From positions 120,130 through 184,129 of the forward strand of contig JAGBSO010000022.1 of assembly GCA_017631795.1 (NCBI GenBank): DNA of 64,000 nt, given 5' to 3'. Of the stretch, positions 53,949 through 62,020 are shown piece after piece. This DNA comes from Clostridia bacterium (GTDB lineage Bacteria; Bacillota; Clostridia; Oscillospirales; Acutalibacteraceae). The position numbers and the translations under genes were made by a program. The notes under the pieces were generated by a model. It did no database searches. It was not told where the DNA came from and saw only the letters and a list, made by a program, of their open reading frames with translations. Each line of letters starts with the position of its first letter. Within the stretch, counting starts at the first letter, position 1.

Positions 53949-54473
53949 TTACTCAACTCCTTGGTCATAATATGTTTTTAAAACATTATAAATTTTAAGC
54001 ATAAACCCTTCTCCCGCTTTGGGAAGAACATGGTTGTTATCTATTCTCAGAATTTCATCTCTGAACCTGACAGTTACTGATTTTATAGGAGCATCTTCAA
54101 CAATAATATCCTCAACGGGAAGGTCAAACCAGTCCAATGCACCTGTTACACGATAAATTGCTCTGATTTCATCAATCGCATCATAAGAAACAGTTCTCGT
54201 TATCGGTTCCTCATCGTGTTTTTCATAAGTGATTGTGACAACCTGATTTTCATCAACATTCAGCTCATAGCTTATATGAGTATTTTCCATTCCTCCGCCG
54301 TTGTAATAGGAGCAGTAAAAGATTTCCTGTGTCATATCATACTCCATACCGGGGCCGTCAAGCATGAATATATCTTTATTGAATTTGAAAAAGAAACACA
54401 TAGCGACAACCCCTGTAATTACAACGATAACTGACAGTATCAGAATGATTTTATATTTTTTAGTGTTTGCCAT
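53949..54473 (-). CDS. Small membrane-anchored protein, unknown function
   Basis: A 174-residue protein. Residues 1-8 are polar and basic (MANTKKYK), residues 9-30 form one membrane helix (IILILSVIVVITGVVAMCFFF), and the rest is an external beta-rich domain (ENTHISYELNVDENQVVTI, PIKSVTVRFRDEILRIDN). The start ATG shares one base with the stop of the preceding gene (TGATG), so expression is coupled. The same frame is open further upstream, to 54905, but that part is the repeat region of the neighbouring gene read out of frame. No family was recognised. Confidence 0.75.
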   Translation of the reverse strand: MANTKKYKIILILSVIVVITGVVAMCFFFKFNKDIFMLDGPGMEYDMTQEIFYCSYYNGGGMENTHISYELNVDENQVVTITYEKHDEEPITRTVSYDAIDEIRAIYRVTGALDWFDLPVEDIIVEDAPIKSVTVRFRDEILRIDNNHVLPKAGEGFMLKIYNVLKTYYDQGVE

Positions 54474-55501
54474 CAGGCTTTCTGTGCACCGCATGACTGG
54501 CAGAAGTTGCCGCCGCCATTTGTTGCTCCGCAGTACTGACAAACCCAACCCTGCATAGCATTCTGCTGAGGTGCAAATCCCTGCTGAGGCTGCTGACCGT
54601 AAGGATTCTGCTGAGGAGCAAAGCCCTGCTGAGGAGCATAACCCTGCTGAGGCTGCTGATACATATTGGGCTGAGGTGCATATCCGCCCTGAACAGGCTG
54701 CTGACCGTAAGGATTCTGCTGAGGAGCAAAGCCCTGCTGAGGTGCATAACCGTTCTGTACAGGCTGCTGATACATATTGGGCTGAGGTGCATAGCCACCC
54801 TGAACAGGCTGCTGACCATAAGGAGCATAACCCTGCTGAGGCACACCGCCCATACCCATTGTTGCAGCTCCCATACCTGCGTTGCCCATATTGGGAACAA
54901 CACATCTTCCGGGAACAAGATAATTCATGGCTTCAACTGCCATCTGCTGATACTTGTTGTATTCCATTGAACCCATACCTTCAACACGGAAGCTGTTGAG
55001 TTTAACACTGAAATCATCGAAGTAGGGATTGTTTACATTGAAATCGAGATAGAAATCATAGTAGAACTTATATCTGGGAGGAGTATAGCTTACTCTCTGA
55101 CCGTCTTTGCCCTGTGTATAGATTTCATCTTTATCTTCTTCAACTCTGAGTCCGCAGTTCTGAATGCTTGAAAGAGCCTGAACATCCGGATTTTCGTCTG
55201 ACCATGAACCGGGTTTTGATGATGAGATAACAAAGTTGCCGTTTGCTGTGTCAATATAGATTTTTCTGCTATCACCGAAGTTCAATGATGAACGGAATGC
55301 TGCAAGTTTTCCCTTATTTTCTTCTCTGTATGCAAGCTGCTGTTTGATTTCTTCAAGTGTTGAACTTCTTCTGTCACTGAAAAGGGGTGAAAGGAGTTTT
55401 GCGCAATCCTTACACATATTGCCGTCTTCAAGCTTTCTGTTACCTAAAAGACCAATTTTTTCTCCGCAGATATCGCAGAATTTCTTATCAAAAAGTCCCA
55501 T
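54473..55501 (-). CDS. DUF4428 zinc-finger protein with Gln/Pro/Tyr-rich repeats and a C-terminal zinc ribbon
   Basis: A 342-residue protein. Residues 1-45 hold a four-cysteine zinc finger ([17 protein letters not shown] then MCKDCAKLL), the DUF4428 type. Residues 50-205 are a mixed alpha/beta region ([39 protein letters not shown]). Residues 215-315 are low complexity, made of units such as [19 protein letters not shown] and [13 protein letters not shown], resembling prion-like linkers. Residues 318-342 form a zinc ribbon ([20 protein letters not shown]) of the same type as those in the SPFH protein next door, suggesting shared partners. AGGAG precedes the ATG. Confidence 0.82.
   Translation of the reverse strand: MGLFDKKFCDICGEKIGLLGNRKLEDGNMCKDCAKLLSPLFSDRRSSTLEEIKQQLAYREENKGKLAAFRSSLNFGDSRKIYIDTANGNFVISSSKPGSWSDENPDVQALSSIQNCGLRVEEDKDEIYTQGKDGQRVSYTPPRYKFYYDFYLDFNVNNPYFDDFSVKLNSFRVEGMGSMEYNKYQQMAVEAMNYLVPGRCVVPNMGNAGMGAATMGMGGVPQQGYAPYGQQPVQGGYAPQPNMYQQPVQNGYAPQQGFAPQQNPYGQQPVQGGYAPQPNMYQQPQQGYAPQQGFAPQQNPYGQQPQQGFAPQQNAMQGWVCQYCGATNGGGNFCQSCGAQKA
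54588..54860. repeat. Coding tandem repeats, 108-111 bp period
   Basis: The segment GGCTGCTGACC(G/A)TAAGG recurs at 54588, 54696 and 54807. The intervening units encode 36-37-residue Gln/Pro/Tyr-rich repeats in the DUF4428 gene. Shorter CTGCTGAGG units recur inside. Confidence 0.85.
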
Positions 55502-55522
55502 TGTAATTTCTCCTTTATTATA

Positions 55523-56932
55523 TTACTGTGCATCGTTTGCATCGAAAATGTCACCGCACTGAGGACAGAATTTCGGCATCTGAGAAGGGTCTGCAGGCTG
55601 CCAACCGCATTTGTCGCACTTGTAAACAGGTGCTGCCGCAGGTTTCTTTGAACCGCAGTTATTGCAGAAATTACCCTGATTCACAGTACCGCAGGAACAT
55701 GTCCAACCGGATGCGGGAGCGGGTTTCTTGCTGCCGCAATTATTGCAGAAATTGCCCTGATTTGTTGCACCGCAGGAACATGTCCAACTATCAGCGGGAG
55801 CAGGTTTCTTTGAACCGCAGTTATTGCAGAAATTACCCTGATTCACAGTACCGCATGAGCAGGTCCAACCGTTTGCAGGAGCCTGAACGGGTGCCTGAGC
55901 CTGCTGTGCCTGCTGTTGCTGCATACCCATCTGATAAAGGTTCTGCACCTGATTGTTATTCATCATTCCGCCAGCCATACCCATGCCCATAAAGCCTGTC
56001 ATTGCACCTGCTGTATTGCCTGCTGCAATTTTCTGCGCTTCAGCATTCTGTGTAAGCTGATAACTTGCACCCATTGAAGGGTCTGTCATGATTACAGTTC
56101 TCTTGAGCTGCTGAATTTCGTCTTCGTCTTCCTTGGGCATTGAGATTGAGTTGATTGTCACATCAACAAGCTGAAGTCCCTTGATTGCGCCCCAGTTGGG
56201 AGCAAGAACTGCATTGATTGCATCGTAGAGTTCCGCTGTGTGAGCAGGAACAGCGCTGTATCTGATTCCGAGCTCTGAAATCTTGCCGAATGCGGGAAGA
56301 AGAGCCTTAAGGAAGTCTGATTTGAGCTGAGGTGTGATTTCTTCTGTTCTGTATTCATCAGCTACATTACCGCTGATTGCTGAATAGAAAAGAAGAGGAT
56401 CTGAAATCTTGAAAATATATGTACCGTTGCAACGGATTGTTGCATCGTAGTCAATCCCCCTTGCCTGGTCAATCATAACTCTGAAGGGAATGGGAGTCTG
56501 TGTGCCGAAAAGGTTGTTCATTATGTTCTTTGTGTTGAAATAATAAACTCTCTGGTCTTTACCCACATCTCCGCCGTATGTAAATCTCTTACCTATGGTT
56601 TTGAAGGTTTCCTTTATGCTTTCACCGAGCTTGCCTGTGAAAAGGCTGGGTTCTGATGATGAATCATATGTGAATTCACCTGCTTCTGCACAGAATTCAA
56701 CTACCTTACCGTTATCAACAATGATCATACACTGACCTTCATTGACAACAATGCCTGAACCGTTTGAAATCACATTATCGTGACCTTTTGTATTTGATGA
56801 ACGTGAGCCTACATTCTTTCTGCCCTTTACAACAAGAGTTTCGTTGTCAAGTGAATCGCAGGTAAAAAATTCTTTCCACTGATCGGCAAGAACGCCACCT
56901 ATTGCGCCTATGCCTGCTTTAATAAGACCCAT
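55523..56932 (-). CDS. SPFH-domain protein with four C-terminal zinc ribbons (YdjI-like)
   Basis: A 469-residue protein. The N-terminal segment MGLIKAGIGAIGGVLADQWKEFF and the SPFH region (about 45-310: SGIVVNEGQCMIIVDNGKVVEF, GEFTYDSS, TPIPFRVMIDQARGIDYDAT, VDVTINSISMPKEDEDEIQQL) are as in B. subtilis YdjI-type SPFH proteins, which lack a true membrane helix. A Met/Gly/Gln-rich linker follows, then three nearly identical 27-residue zinc ribbons (WTCSCGTVNQGNFCNNCGSK) and a fourth, different one (YKCDKCGWQPA to FCPQCGD). It starts the SPFH-TPM core of the operon. Normal YdjI proteins have at most one ribbon, as I recall. Confidence 0.88.
   Translation of the reverse strand: MGLIKAGIGAIGGVLADQWKEFFTCDSLDNETLVVKGRKNVGSRSSNTKGHDNVISNGSGIVVNEGQCMIIVDNGKVVEFCAEAGEFTYDSSSEPSLFTGKLGESIKETFKTIGKRFTYGGDVGKDQRVYYFNTKNIMNNLFGTQTPIPFRVMIDQARGIDYDATIRCNGTYIFKISDPLLFYSAISGNVADEYRTEEITPQLKSDFLKALLPAFGKISELGIRYSAVPAHTAELYDAINAVLAPNWGAIKGLQLVDVTINSISMPKEDEDEIQQLKRTVIMTDPSMGASYQLTQNAEAQKIAAGNTAGAMTGFMGMGMAGGMMNNNQVQNLYQMGMQQQQAQQAQAPVQAPANGWTCSCGTVNQGNFCNNCGSKKPAPADSWTCSCGATNQGNFCNNCGSKKPAPASGWTCSCGTVNQGNFCNNCGSKKPAAAPVYKCDKCGWQPADPSQMPKFCPQCGDIFDANDAQ
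55641..55880. repeat. Three 81-bp tandem repeats encoding zinc ribbons
   Basis: GGTTTCTT starts units at 55641, 55722 and 55803, an exact 81-base period. Each unit encodes one 27-residue CxC...CxxC zinc ribbon. Units one and three are nearly identical, which points to recent duplication or gene conversion. Confidence 0.9.
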
Positions 56933-56960
56933 ATTTATTTCTCCTTTCGGTTTTCATCAT

Positions 56961-56991
56961 GTGCAGATAAAGATTTTTTCCTTATCTGCAC
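56961..56991 (-). other. Stem-loop between the dockerin gene and the SPFH gene
   Basis: Perfect 10-bp stem GTGCAGATAA/TTATCTGCAC (56961-56970 with 56982-56991) in the 80-base gap. No T-run follows on the minus strand, so it is more likely an RNA processing or stability element than a terminator. Confidence 0.65.
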
Positions 56992-57012
56992 ATCAATATT
57001 GCTTTTTATTTA

Positions 57013-60000
57013 TCAGTCGAGTTTAGCTGAGATACGGAGAATCTTTCTTGCATCGGCAGCAGTAATTTTACCGTTCTTATCCATATCTGCAGCAACAAAT
57101 CTGTATTCATCTGCAGTATCAAGTTTTGCAGAGATACGAAGTGCAAGTCTTGCGTCAGCCGCTGTGATTTTGCCGTCCTTGTTTACATCACCGAGCATGA
57201 TGTCTGCATCGGGATTTTCAAGAGCGGGAATCACTCTTTCTTCAACAACTGCATTACAGTCTGTACACTTCTTGACTTCCTTGCCTTCAACGCCGACTTC
57301 AGCAGGAGTTACAACTACCCATTCACCGGGTGTATGTTTATGGTCTTCGGGAATCTTGTCTATAACTGTCTGTTCTTTGGTAACAGTGCCGCAGACTGAG
57401 CATTTTTCACCGTCTGTAAGACCTGTTTCCGTTGTTGTTGCAGGCTTGCCGGGAATAATCTCGGGGGTGTGATTACCGGTTGCGTCAACATAAGTGTCAA
57501 TAACTGTGTCACCGCAAACACAGACGTGCTTTGTATAACCCTTATCCTTACATGTGGGATCTACAACTGTGTCTGTATATTCATGTGTATGAGATATAGG
57601 AAGCTTGCCAATAACTTCCTGCTCCTTGAGCACCTTATCACATACTGAGCACTTTTCACCGTCTGTAAGACCTGTTTCTGTATAAGTGGGAGCCTTACCG
57701 GGAACCGCTACAGGTGTATGAACATCTGTAGGATCAGTGTATGTATCTACAATCACATCACCGCAGGCACATGTGTGAGTTGTGAAGCCCTTATCCTTAC
57801 AAGTGGGATCTGTTACAACATCTGTATATGAATGTGTGTGACCGGGTTCAAGCTTGGGGATTTCTGTCTGATGAACGAGAATTTCGTCGCAGACTGAACA
57901 CTTCTTACCTGCTGTGAGACCTGTTTCGGTTTCTGTTGCAGCCTTGCCGGGAATCACTTCTTCAGTATGACCTGTTGCTGTCACAACGACTTCTGCAGGT
58001 GCAAGTTCTGTATTACCCTTATCGTCTGCATAAAGCTTTGCACATTCTTCACGGGTACATCTGTAATATGCAATATTACCGTCTGTTGTACATGTTGCAT
58101 CAACAGCAGCTACCTCTTCCATTTTATGACCGAAAGCGGGAAGATGGATATTTTTTGAATATTCGTGTAATGTGATGGGTGTTTTTGCATCTGTTACAAA
58201 TCTTGTGTTACAAACTGTGCAGAGCCAATAATCTGATTTTGCACCTGTTGAATTACATGTTGCAGCATGCTTTGCAATAAACTTGTATGCGTGGTCACCC
58301 TTGGGGATAATAACATCAGCGAGGAATGCTGTTGCATCGTCACCTGTGAGGATTTCACCGTTTTCTTTCTTTACGCTGAGCTTGCAGTCCTGACAGAGTT
58401 CAAATGTTTCCTTTAAACCTTCTTCTTTACATGTAGGCTCTGCTTTTTCGTACTTGACATAATTGTGTTTGCATACGCCCTTATCAAGCCATACATTTTC
58501 ATAATTCTTAATGTCTGTGGTACCGTCCCACTCTTCTGCAGAACCGAAGTCGTCGGTTTCACCTACATAAACATTGTAGCCGTCTGCAATAAAGAGCTTT
58601 TCAGCATAGAGTGCAGAAGCGTAAGTGCCGTTTGCAAGGCAGGAAACAACCTTACCGCTGTTGAAGGTAAGAGTATTTACATAAATGTTGCAGTAAGCAT
58701 CAAGAGGATTACTTGCAACTGTAAGACTGCCGTTTTCGTCTGTACTTATTGTCATATTACCTTCACGCTTATCAAGACCGTTGATTTCGCCTAAGTATTC
58801 ACTGTTATAAATAGCACCGATTCTGTTTCTGCCCTTGAGATAAACATCAAGATTGCCTTCTTCGAATACAAAATGAGCCTTTGCATTGTTGTAAGCTTCA
58901 AATGTAAGAACGCCATCCTTATAGTATGCATAACCACCTGAAGGCTTTGTTGATACAGGTGTAGCTGAATCGGAAGCAATATACTGACCGTCTTTGATAA
59001 TAATATCCTTTGCAGCACCGGTCTGATTTCCGTCATACAGATAAAGCTCGAAGGAGCCTTCAATGTCATCAACGTGATAAACCTTGAAGCCTGTGATGCT
59101 GCCGGGGATATCCACACTATGAGGATAATAAGAATGAACAATATCGCTGTTAATATAGAATCCTAAATCACTGCTGTGGAATTCATAGTTTGTTGCGGGA
59201 ACAACAGTAACCTCAAGACGGTAATAAGAATCTTTTTCAAACATATCCTCAGCAGTAAGAGGTGCACTGAGCTTTTTGCCGTCAGCATTACACTTGTACC
59301 ATTCAACAAGTTTGACTAAGGTGTTTGCACTATCAACACTGTAACCTTCAAACACGGGATACGCACCGGCTTCGGGAGCATCGAAATCCATTACATCAAC
59401 CAAAGTAATATATCCTGTAATGTCACGGGCAACATACCATACATTTCCTGTATATCTCTTTGCTGTAATTCCGCCGATTTTTACAGTATAATCTGAAGCG
59501 AGTGTATAACCAGATTCCGCTGTAAGCTCAACCATGCAGCGGAATCTGCCGCCGTTAATTGTGCCTGTAAATGTATTCCAGTCGGAACCGTCATATTTTT
59601 CCCATCTGTAATCAGTAACCGTTACACCCTTTGTTGCTGATACAGGAGCTTTGATTGCACCCTGCCAGGAAGCATTAACATTAACTTCTTCAATATCCTT
59701 ATCGGGTATCCAGTCAATAGCGAATGTGTTTACTGCAGACTTGACCACATTATTGTTCTTATCACGGAGTTCTATTGTTTCCACAAAATAGTAGGAATCT
59801 GCAGGAAGATTGATAAGATCGTAGGATATTTTCTGTCCCTTATCACAATAAGCCTTTTCACCGTAAACGTAAGTATTATCTGCTACAGTGTAAATCTGAA
59901 GCTTTGCAGTAGAAGAATAACCTTCGTCAATCATACTCTGTGAAAGAGGCTGAGCATAGAATTTGACGGGGTATGACTCCTGACTTACTGCGCCAAGGTA

Positions 60001-61191
60001 AAATTCTGTATAACCTGCAGGCATAGCGGGAGACTGACCGAGGAATGTATTGAAATCAACAACCTCAATGGGGTAAATATGAACATATTTTGTAGCATCA
60101 GTTCCGTCTCTTGTAAGTCTGATGATTTCAATGATCCTGTATTTGCCGGGAGTTTTGATAATATCCTTAAGGTCAATACTAAGATTTACGTTTCTATCAA
60201 ATGTTCCGCTGTCGCTGTCTGAAGCAGAATAAATAAGATTATTTGTATTGTCAACAACCTGAATTGTGCCTGTGGGTGTATATTTACAGTTTTCAGCCCA
60301 TGCAGTATTATTTGCCGTGCTGAAGCTGTATTTCTTGCTCATGCCGAGAATAACCTTTTCTTCGGGAGCAGTAATAGTAGTGTCTGTACCCTCAAGAGCA
60401 GGGCTCTGCTCATTGAAGCCGCCTATACACGCAACACGAAGGTCTTCTTTTATAACTTCAGTTGCACCAAAATCAGGTGTGGTATAGAAATCCTGTCTTT
60501 CATCTTTAAAATAGCCGACGCTTCCGGGATAAAGCTTGAATGCAGTACCCATTAATGCAAGCTTTCCTATTCTGCAGTTTTTTAACACAGTGGTACCGTT
60601 TCGCAGGCTCGCTGAATCAACAAATAAATCAACATTTTCATAATTACCACTGTCAAGGAAAACATTACCCTGATGAGCTACAAGTGCATAAGAGTTCAGG
60701 CTGCCGTCATCAGTAGTGGTCTTGCATTCTATTTCACCTTTGAGTGTAAGCTTGGCAGTAGGACCTGCAAGCTCAAACACTGTATATGTATATTCAATAT
60801 TACGGCTGCCGTCTGCAATGATTGTAAAGTCTGCACCGTCATTGACTCTGAACAGACTGCTTGTATCACCGTTGAGACACTTCACTTCAAGATTCTGCTT
60901 AAGTGTAAGAACCTTTTTTGATACAACTTCATAATAAGGCAGCTCGATTGTACCGCCGAATGAGATTAGTTCGGTAGGAAAGTTCTTTGCAACAATGTAA
61001 AGCGTTCCGTTGTATGCAAGTGCTTTCTTTAATTCAACCATGTCGTCAACGATAAGCGGGTCTGCCTCTGTACCCGCACCGGTAGCACCCTCAACGGGAC
61101 TTGCTGCACTTGCAGTCAATATGCCTGCGGGTGCAAAAATGCCCATAAGCATAACAAGTGTTAAAATAATACTTAATATTTTCTTTTTCAT
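57013..61191 (-). CDS. Large exported protein with CxxC repeats and a C-terminal type I dockerin
   Basis: A 1392-residue secreted protein. Residues 1-30 are a signal peptide (ILSIILTLVMLMGIFAPAG). Residues 30-900 are beta-rich with no recognised enzyme motif. Residues about 910-1320 contain repeated modules with pairs of CxxC (KKCSVCDEIL, GEKCSVCDKVLKEQ, THTCACGDVIVDTY) spaced at about 83 residues, typical of surface proteins of gut Firmicutes. Residues 1328-1392 form a type I dockerin with two calcium loops, GDVNKDGKITAADARLALRI and DMDKNGKITAADARKILRI. The dockerin implies docking to a cohesin, which is not in this window. AGGAGG precedes the ATG. Operon position: after a small zinc-ribbon gene (13-base gap). 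Confidence 0.88.
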   Translation of the reverse strand: MKKKILSIILTLVMLMGIFAPAGILTASAASPVEGATGAGTEADPLIVDDMVELKKALAYNGTLYIVAKNFPTELISFGGTIELPYYEVVSKKVLTLKQNLEVKCLNGDTSSLFRVNDGADFTIIADGSRNIEYTYTVFELAGPTAKLTLKGEIECKTTTDDGSLNSYALVAHQGNVFLDSGNYENVDLFVDSASLRNGTTVLKNCRIGKLALMGTAFKLYPGSVGYFKDERQDFYTTPDFGATEVIKEDLRVACIGGFNEQSPALEGTDTTITAPEEKVILGMSKKYSFSTANNTAWAENCKYTPTGTIQVVDNTNNLIYSASDSDSGTFDRNVNLSIDLKDIIKTPGKYRIIEIIRLTRDGTDATKYVHIYPIEVVDFNTFLGQSPAMPAGYTEFYLGAVSQESYPVKFYAQPLSQSMIDEGYSSTAKLQIYTVADNTYVYGEKAYCDKGQKISYDLINLPADSYYFVETIELRDKNNNVVKSAVNTFAIDWIPDKDIEEVNVNASWQGAIKAPVSATKGVTVTDYRWEKYDGSDWNTFTGTINGGRFRCMVELTAESGYTLASDYTVKIGGITAKRYTGNVWYVARDITGYITLVDVMDFDAPEAGAYPVFEGYSVDSANTLVKLVEWYKCNADGKKLSAPLTAEDMFEKDSYYRLEVTVVPATNYEFHSSDLGFYINSDIVHSYYPHSVDIPGSITGFKVYHVDDIEGSFELYLYDGNQTGAAKDIIIKDGQYIASDSATPVSTKPSGGYAYYKDGVLTFEAYNNAKAHFVFEEGNLDVYLKGRNRIGAIYNSEYLGEINGLDKREGNMTISTDENGSLTVASNPLDAYCNIYVNTLTFNSGKVVSCLANGTYASALYAEKLFIADGYNVYVGETDDFGSAEEWDGTTDIKNYENVWLDKGVCKHNYVKYEKAEPTCKEEGLKETFELCQDCKLSVKKENGEILTGDDATAFLADVIIPKGDHAYKFIAKHAATCNSTGAKSDYWLCTVCNTRFVTDAKTPITLHEYSKNIHLPAFGHKMEEVAAVDATCTTDGNIAYYRCTREECAKLYADDKGNTELAPAEVVVTATGHTEEVIPGKAATETETGLTAGKKCSVCDEILVHQTEIPKLEPGHTHSYTDVVTDPTCKDKGFTTHTCACGDVIVDTYTDPTDVHTPVAVPGKAPTYTETGLTDGEKCSVCDKVLKEQEVIGKLPISHTHEYTDTVVDPTCKDKGYTKHVCVCGDTVIDTYVDATGNHTPEIIPGKPATTTETGLTDGEKCSVCGTVTKEQTVIDKIPEDHKHTPGEWVVVTPAEVGVEGKEVKKCTDCNAVVEERVIPALENPDADIMLGDVNKDGKITAADARLALRISAKLDTADEYRFVAADMDKNGKITAADARKILRISAKLD
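57400..57960. repeat. Coding tandem repeats, about 250 bp period
   Basis: The stretch around GTAAGACCTGTTTC (encoding ETGLTDGEKC) recurs near 57415, 57665 and, in a diverged form, 57915. It encodes the CxxC modules of the dockerin protein. Confidence 0.75.
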
Positions 61192-61204
61192 GGTTTTATT
61201 CCTC

Positions 61205-61546
61205 CTATGAATTTAATTTGTCTGCACATTGTTTGCAGATCACACTTCCGTCTGCATCAAACACCGTGCAATCTTCACAAATCATATTTCCGCATTTTTC
61301 ACATTTATGAAGCAGAAAACGAGCTTCCTGATTTGCACGTTCATATGCCTTTTTGTGATCGCTTGCGTAAATTATTGCTCTTGCTTCGCGTTCATCATTT
61401 GTCAGGAACACTTTTTCTTTAAAGCCCGATATGAAATCGTATTCCATCATCTGCAACGGAGAAGAGCAACAGTCACAATAAAATTCAAAGATGAATTTTT
61501 TTATTGTGGATCTGTCTGTAAATTTTTTTGTAACAGAGTTGAGCAT
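61205..61546 (-). CDS. Small zinc-ribbon protein, first gene of the leftward set
   Basis: A 113-residue cytoplasmic protein. A CDCC pair lies near residue 25 (FEFYCDCCSSPLQM) and a treble-clef-like finger at the C-terminus (HKCEKCGNMICEDCTVFD to ICKQCADKLNS). Between them is a helical stretch (DEREARAIIYASDHKKAYERA). No family name was recognised. The open frame starts at 61570, but the AGGAGG lies within those first codons, so the ATG at 61546 is the start. It shares the zinc-ribbon theme with most genes of the operon and is divergent from the XRE/LuxR regulator pair. Confidence 0.78.
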   Translation of the reverse strand: MLNSVTKKFTDRSTIKKFIFEFYCDCCSSPLQMMEYDFISGFKEKVFLTNDEREARAIIYASDHKKAYERANQEARFLLHKCEKCGNMICEDCTVFDADGSVICKQCADKLNS

Positions 61547-61571
61547 AGGCAAAACCTCCTTTTTCAACACT

Positions 61572-61577
61572 ATATTA
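61572..61577 (-). promoter_or_regulatory. Possible -10 of the zinc-ribbon/dockerin operon
   Basis: On the minus strand TAATAT (61577-61572) has no good -35 at 17-18 bases (TATTTT). The conserved GGGCTAC cluster abuts this weak -35, as expected for an activator-dependent promoter. Confidence 0.45.
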
Positions 61578-61600
61578 CTTCATACAGATATATAAAAATA

Positions 61601-61650
61601 GTAGCCCTGAGGGGTAATTCTCCTTTTCAGGGGCTACCTTTAGGGCTACC
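61601..61650. promoter_or_regulatory. Candidate operator cluster between regulator and target operons
   Basis: GTAGCCCTGA (61601-61610) and TCAGGGGCTAC (61627-61637) form an inverted repeat, and GGGCTACC occurs twice as a direct repeat (61631-61638 and 61643-61650), 12 bases apart. The block is GC-richer than its surroundings and lies between the divergent promoters. Confidence 0.65.
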
Positions 61651-61711
61651 ATGTAAAAAATGAAGCAGTTGTATTATGCAGAATGCACAAACATACATTT
61701 ATTTATAACAT

Positions 61712-61741
61712 TTGACAACAGTATCAAAATTATGCTATATT
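61712..61741 (+). promoter_or_regulatory. Promoter of the XRE-LuxR pair
   Basis: Perfect TTGACA (61712-61717) and TATATT (61736-61741), 18 bases apart. Confidence 0.7.
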
Positions 61742-61774
61742 ATGATATATCAAGAACAGAAAGATAATGATTTT

Positions 61775-62020
61775 ATGACTGAATTTCAGCTTTATATAAA
61801 ACAGCTCACATTCCCGGAACAGGTAAAGTATGTCCGCATGGTTCTGCAGATAAGTCAGAGTGAACTTGCCGAGCAATGCGGAATTTCATATTCAACCGTA
61901 AGCCGTTGGGAAAGAGAAAACAGAACACCGCTAATAGCAATGCCGGGTAAATTTTACTCTTTCTGTCTCAGAAAGGGATTCGAGCTTAACGATTCTCAAG
62001 TGAAAGGAGATGCCGTATGA
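61775..62020 (+). CDS. XRE-family HTH transcriptional regulator
   Basis: An 81-residue protein consisting almost only of a Cro/CI-type helix-turn-helix: VRMVLQISQSELAEQCGISYSTVSRWERENRTP, i.e. helices from VRMVLQ to SRWERE at residues 20-50. The open frame begins at 61712, but the promoter -35 and -10 occupy that part, so the ATG at 61775 is preferred despite a weak ribosome site. Its stop overlaps the next start (ATGA), so it is coupled to the LuxR membrane protein. It may sense nothing itself and act as a co-regulator (inference). Confidence 0.85.
   Translation: MTEFQLYIKQLTFPEQVKYVRMVLQISQSELAEQCGISYSTVSRWERENRTPLIAMPGKFYSFCLRKGFELNDSQVKGDAV

Noticed and set aside
54474..54905. Upstream extension of the small membrane protein frame
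   Set aside because: It is the DUF4428 repeat region read in a different frame (Ser/Cys/Ala runs). The coupled ATG at 54473 gives a normal membrane protein start.
56961..56991. Stem-loop read as a rho-independent terminator
   Set aside because: No T-run follows on the minus strand, and genes on both sides seem to belong to one operon.
57013..61191. Dockerin protein called a cellulosomal enzyme
   Set aside because: No catalytic motif was found in the first 900 residues; only the dockerin supports that idea.
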